In this document: positions 62,191-64,000 of the stretch, piece after piece | Layout of the letters: each line of letters begins with the position of its first letter | Numbering within the stretch: the first letter of the stretch is position 1 | NCBI RefSeq assembly: GCF_014850955.1 | Contig: NZ_JACXSS010000001.1 | Coordinates: forward strand, 5,270,001-5,334,000 | DNA: 64,000 nt | Reading direction: 5' to 3' | Origin: Methylomonas albis | GTDB lineage: Bacteria; Pseudomonadota; Gammaproteobacteria; Methylococcales; Methylomonadaceae | Program-made: the position numbers and the translations under genes | Notes under the pieces: generated by a model | What the model was told of the DNA's origin: nothing | What the model saw: the letters and a program-made list of their open reading frames with translations, nothing else | The model's database searches: none

Positions 62191-64000
62191 GTGTCTCCCA
62201 AACTCAACCCCCAACAACTCGCCGCCGTCAAAATCATCGATCACCCGTTACTGGTGCTGGCTGGCGCCGGCAGCGGCAAGACGCGGGTGATTACCGAGAA
62301 GATCGCTTATCTGGTGCAGCAAGGCACGCCGGCGCGGCATATTGCGGCAGTGACGTTTACCAATAAGGCGGCGCGGGAAATGAAGAGCCGGGTTGGCCGT
62401 TTGCTGGATGACAAACAGGGCCGCGGCCTCAGAGTTTCGACTTTTCATTCTTTAGGTCTGGACATATTGCGCGCAGAACACAAAGCCCTGGGCTATAAGG
62501 CGGCGATTACCTTGTTCGACGAACAGGACCGGCTGACTTTGCTGCGCAATCTGGTCAGTCACGGGGTCGGCGGCTGCGATATTGATAATGTGGAGCAGTA
62601 CAACGGGCAAATCGGCCAGTGGAAAAATGCCTTTATCACGCCTATCCAGGCTTTGAGCCAAGCCGATGCCAACAGCTTGCCGGCGGCGCTGCTTTACGAA
62701 GCTTTTACCCGTAGCCTTAAGGCTTATAACGCCACCGATTTCGACGATCTGATCTTGTTACCGGTGCTGTTGTTTCAACAACATCCGGACATACTGGAAA
62801 AGTGGCAGAACAAGATTCGCTATTTGCTGGTCGACGAATACCAGGATACCAATATCACCCAGTATCAATTGGTCAAGCTGTTGGCGGGTAATCTGGGCCG
62901 CTTTACCGTGGTCGGCGACGACGACCAGTCCATCTACGCCTGGCGCGGCGCACAACCCGAGAATCTTATGCAGCTGCAAAAAGATTACGGCCGCTTACAG
63001 GTCATCAAACTGGAACAGAATTACCGTTCCGCCGGGCGGATCTTGAAAGTGGCCAACCAGTTGATTGCCAACAACCCGCATGCCTTCGAGAAAAAACTCT
63101 GGAGCGATTTGGGTTTCGGCGACCCGCTGCGGGTGTTAAGCCACAAAAACGACATTGCCGAAGCCAAGCAAGTGACCGCCGAGATTATTCATCAGCGTTT
63201 CAAAACCGGCGGTTCTTACGGCGACTATGCGATTTTGTATCGCGGCAACCACCAGTCGCGCTTGTTCGAGAAAGAATTGCGCGAGAACAACGTGCCTTAC
63301 TTTATCAGCGGCAGCGCTTCGTTTTTTTCCTATGCCGAGATTAAGGACGTACTGGCCTATTTGCGCTTACTGGTTAATCGCGATGACGACGCGGCGTTTT
63401 TGCGGGTGATCAACACGCCGCGCCGCGAGATTGGCCCGACTACATTGGAAAAACTGGGTGCCTACGCCAACGAGCGGCATATCAGCTTGTTCGCGGCCTG
63501 CAACGAGTTGGGTTTGCAACAGCGCCTGCCGGAAAAATCGGTGCAACGCCTGAATATGTTTTGCGATTGGCTGAAGGAGACGGCCATAAAGACCGAGCGA
63601 GAAGATACTTTTGTGGTGATCAACAAGATGATCGACGACATTAATTATGCGGCTTGGCTGCAGGAGAATAGCAAAACCCCGGCGTCGGCCGAGCGGAAAT
63701 TGAAAAACGTGTACGAGCTGGTCGAATGGCTGCAACGCATCGCCACCAAAGAGCAAGGCGTCGAGCAATCGTTGGCGGATGTGATTGCTAAAGTGATGCT
63801 GCTGGATATTCTGGATCGCAATCAGGAAGACGAAGCCGGCGATCAGGTGAGCTTGATGACCTTGCATGCCGCCAAGGGCTTGGAGTTTCCGCATGTATTT
63901 TTGATCGGCATGGAGGAAAACTTGCTGCCGCATCAAAACAGCATCGAGACCGATAATATCGAGGAAGAGCGGCGCTTGGCTTATGTCGGGATTACCCGTG
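62191..64000 (+). CDS. rep: ATP-dependent DNA helicase Rep (C-terminus outside window)
   Basis: The frame starts GTG at 62191 (KLNPQQLAAVKIIDHPLL near the start) and runs 603 codons to the window end. UvrD/Rep superfamily I motifs are in order: LAGAGSGKTRVI (Walker A), AVTFTNKAAREM (Ia), YLLVDEYQDTN (Walker B), VVGDDDQSIYAWRGA (III), LEQNYRS (IV) and VSLMTLHAAKGLEF (V). The N-terminus and the absence of an added nuclease domain favour Rep over UvrD or PcrA. It unwinds DNA 3' to 5' and helps forks pass bound proteins. Confidence 0.93.
   Translation, partial: MSPKLNPQQLAAVKIIDHPLLVLAGAGSGKTRVITEKIAYLVQQGTPARHIAAVTFTNKAAREMKSRVGRLLDDKQGRGLRVSTFHSLGLDILRAEHKALGYKAAITLFDEQDRLTLLRNLVSHGVGGCDIDNVEQYNGQIGQWKNAFITPIQALSQADANSLPAALLYEAFTRSLKAYNATDFDDLILLPVLLFQQHPDILEKWQNKIRYLLVDEYQDTNITQYQLVKLLAGNLGRFTVVGDDDQSIYAWRGAQPENLMQLQKDYGRLQVIKLEQNYRSAGRILKVANQLIANNPHAFEKKLWSDLGFGDPLRVLSHKNDIAEAKQVTAEIIHQRFKTGGSYGDYAILYRGNHQSRLFEKELRENNVPYFISGSASFFSYAEIKDVLAYLRLLVNRDDDAAFLRVINTPRREIGPTTLEKLGAYANERHISLFAACNELGLQQRLPEKSVQRLNMFCDWLKETAIKTEREDTFVVINKMIDDINYAAWLQENSKTPASAERKLKNVYELVEWLQRIATKEQGVEQSLADVIAKVMLLDILDRNQEDEAGDQVSLMTLHAAKGLEFPHVFLIGMEENLLPHQNSIETDNIEEERRLAYVGITR

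Noticed and set aside
1-64000. tRNA or rRNA genes
   Set aside because: I looked for T-loop and acceptor-stem patterns between genes and saw none that fold convincingly. A covariance-model scan would be needed to exclude them.

Overview
The window looks like a chromosomal segment of a gammaproteobacterium, most likely a Methylococcales (Methylomonas-type) methanotroph. I infer this from the gene mix: PEP-CTERM and TIGR03790 proteins, multihaem cytochrome, FG-GAP/ASPIC protein, many diguanylate cyclases, and housekeeping genes of gammaproteobacterial type (ribF, ileS-lspA, sodB, rep). No rRNA, tRNA or methane-oxidation gene is present, so the taxonomic call is an inference.

Layout. 1-8.4 kb: a PAS-GGDEF-EAL protein (cut by the window edge), a PilZ membrane protein, a LOG-family protein, ribF with a DUF1289 gene, a polysaccharide flippase, and a TetR regulator divergent from a glutathione S-transferase. 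8.7-11.5 kb: an IS30 remnant and a complete IS1182-type element. 11.7-18.1 kb: an apparent operon for an FG-GAP/HEAT protein, a membrane pentahaem cytochrome and a PEP-CTERM protein. 18.3-22.9 kb: a large secreted Ig-like protein with an AT-rich transglutaminase-like C-terminus, followed by a small exported protein. 22.9-24.4 kb: two tandem REP-associated tyrosine transposase (RAYT) copies. 24.4-25.9 kb: MntA/HepT toxin-antitoxin genes and a DsbA-like oxidoreductase. 25.9-36.2 kb: a 3,269-residue surface protein with a 2,946-bp internal duplication, and a lipoprotein. 36.3-39.4 kb: two decayed IS3-family elements. 39.6-53.5 kb: mostly core genes (sodB, lspA, ileS, FIST and GGDEF signalling proteins, nitroreductase, TIGR03790, DUF2721, MAPEG, DUF998) and a broken SDR gene. 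54.6-55.3 kb: a third, broken RAYT between inverted REPs, then a CsgG-like lipoprotein. 56.4-60.9 kb: a chromosomal integron with divergent intI, attI region, gene cassettes, attC sites and a group IIC intron inserted in an attC. 61-61.7 kb: a ParE/Phd toxin-antitoxin pair. 62.2 kb to the end: rep helicase (cut by the window edge).

The most unusual signal is a set of very short insertions found in the mobile elements. Family A is 47-48 bp (three copies) and family B is 16-19 bp (six copies). Each has sharp boundaries. Removing them restores the reading frame of the host transposase by exact arithmetic, or restores the match to a sibling repeat. They disable three separate transposase loci and decorate one MITE-like repeat. 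I know of no described element that fits, and they are the best candidate here for an undescribed system.
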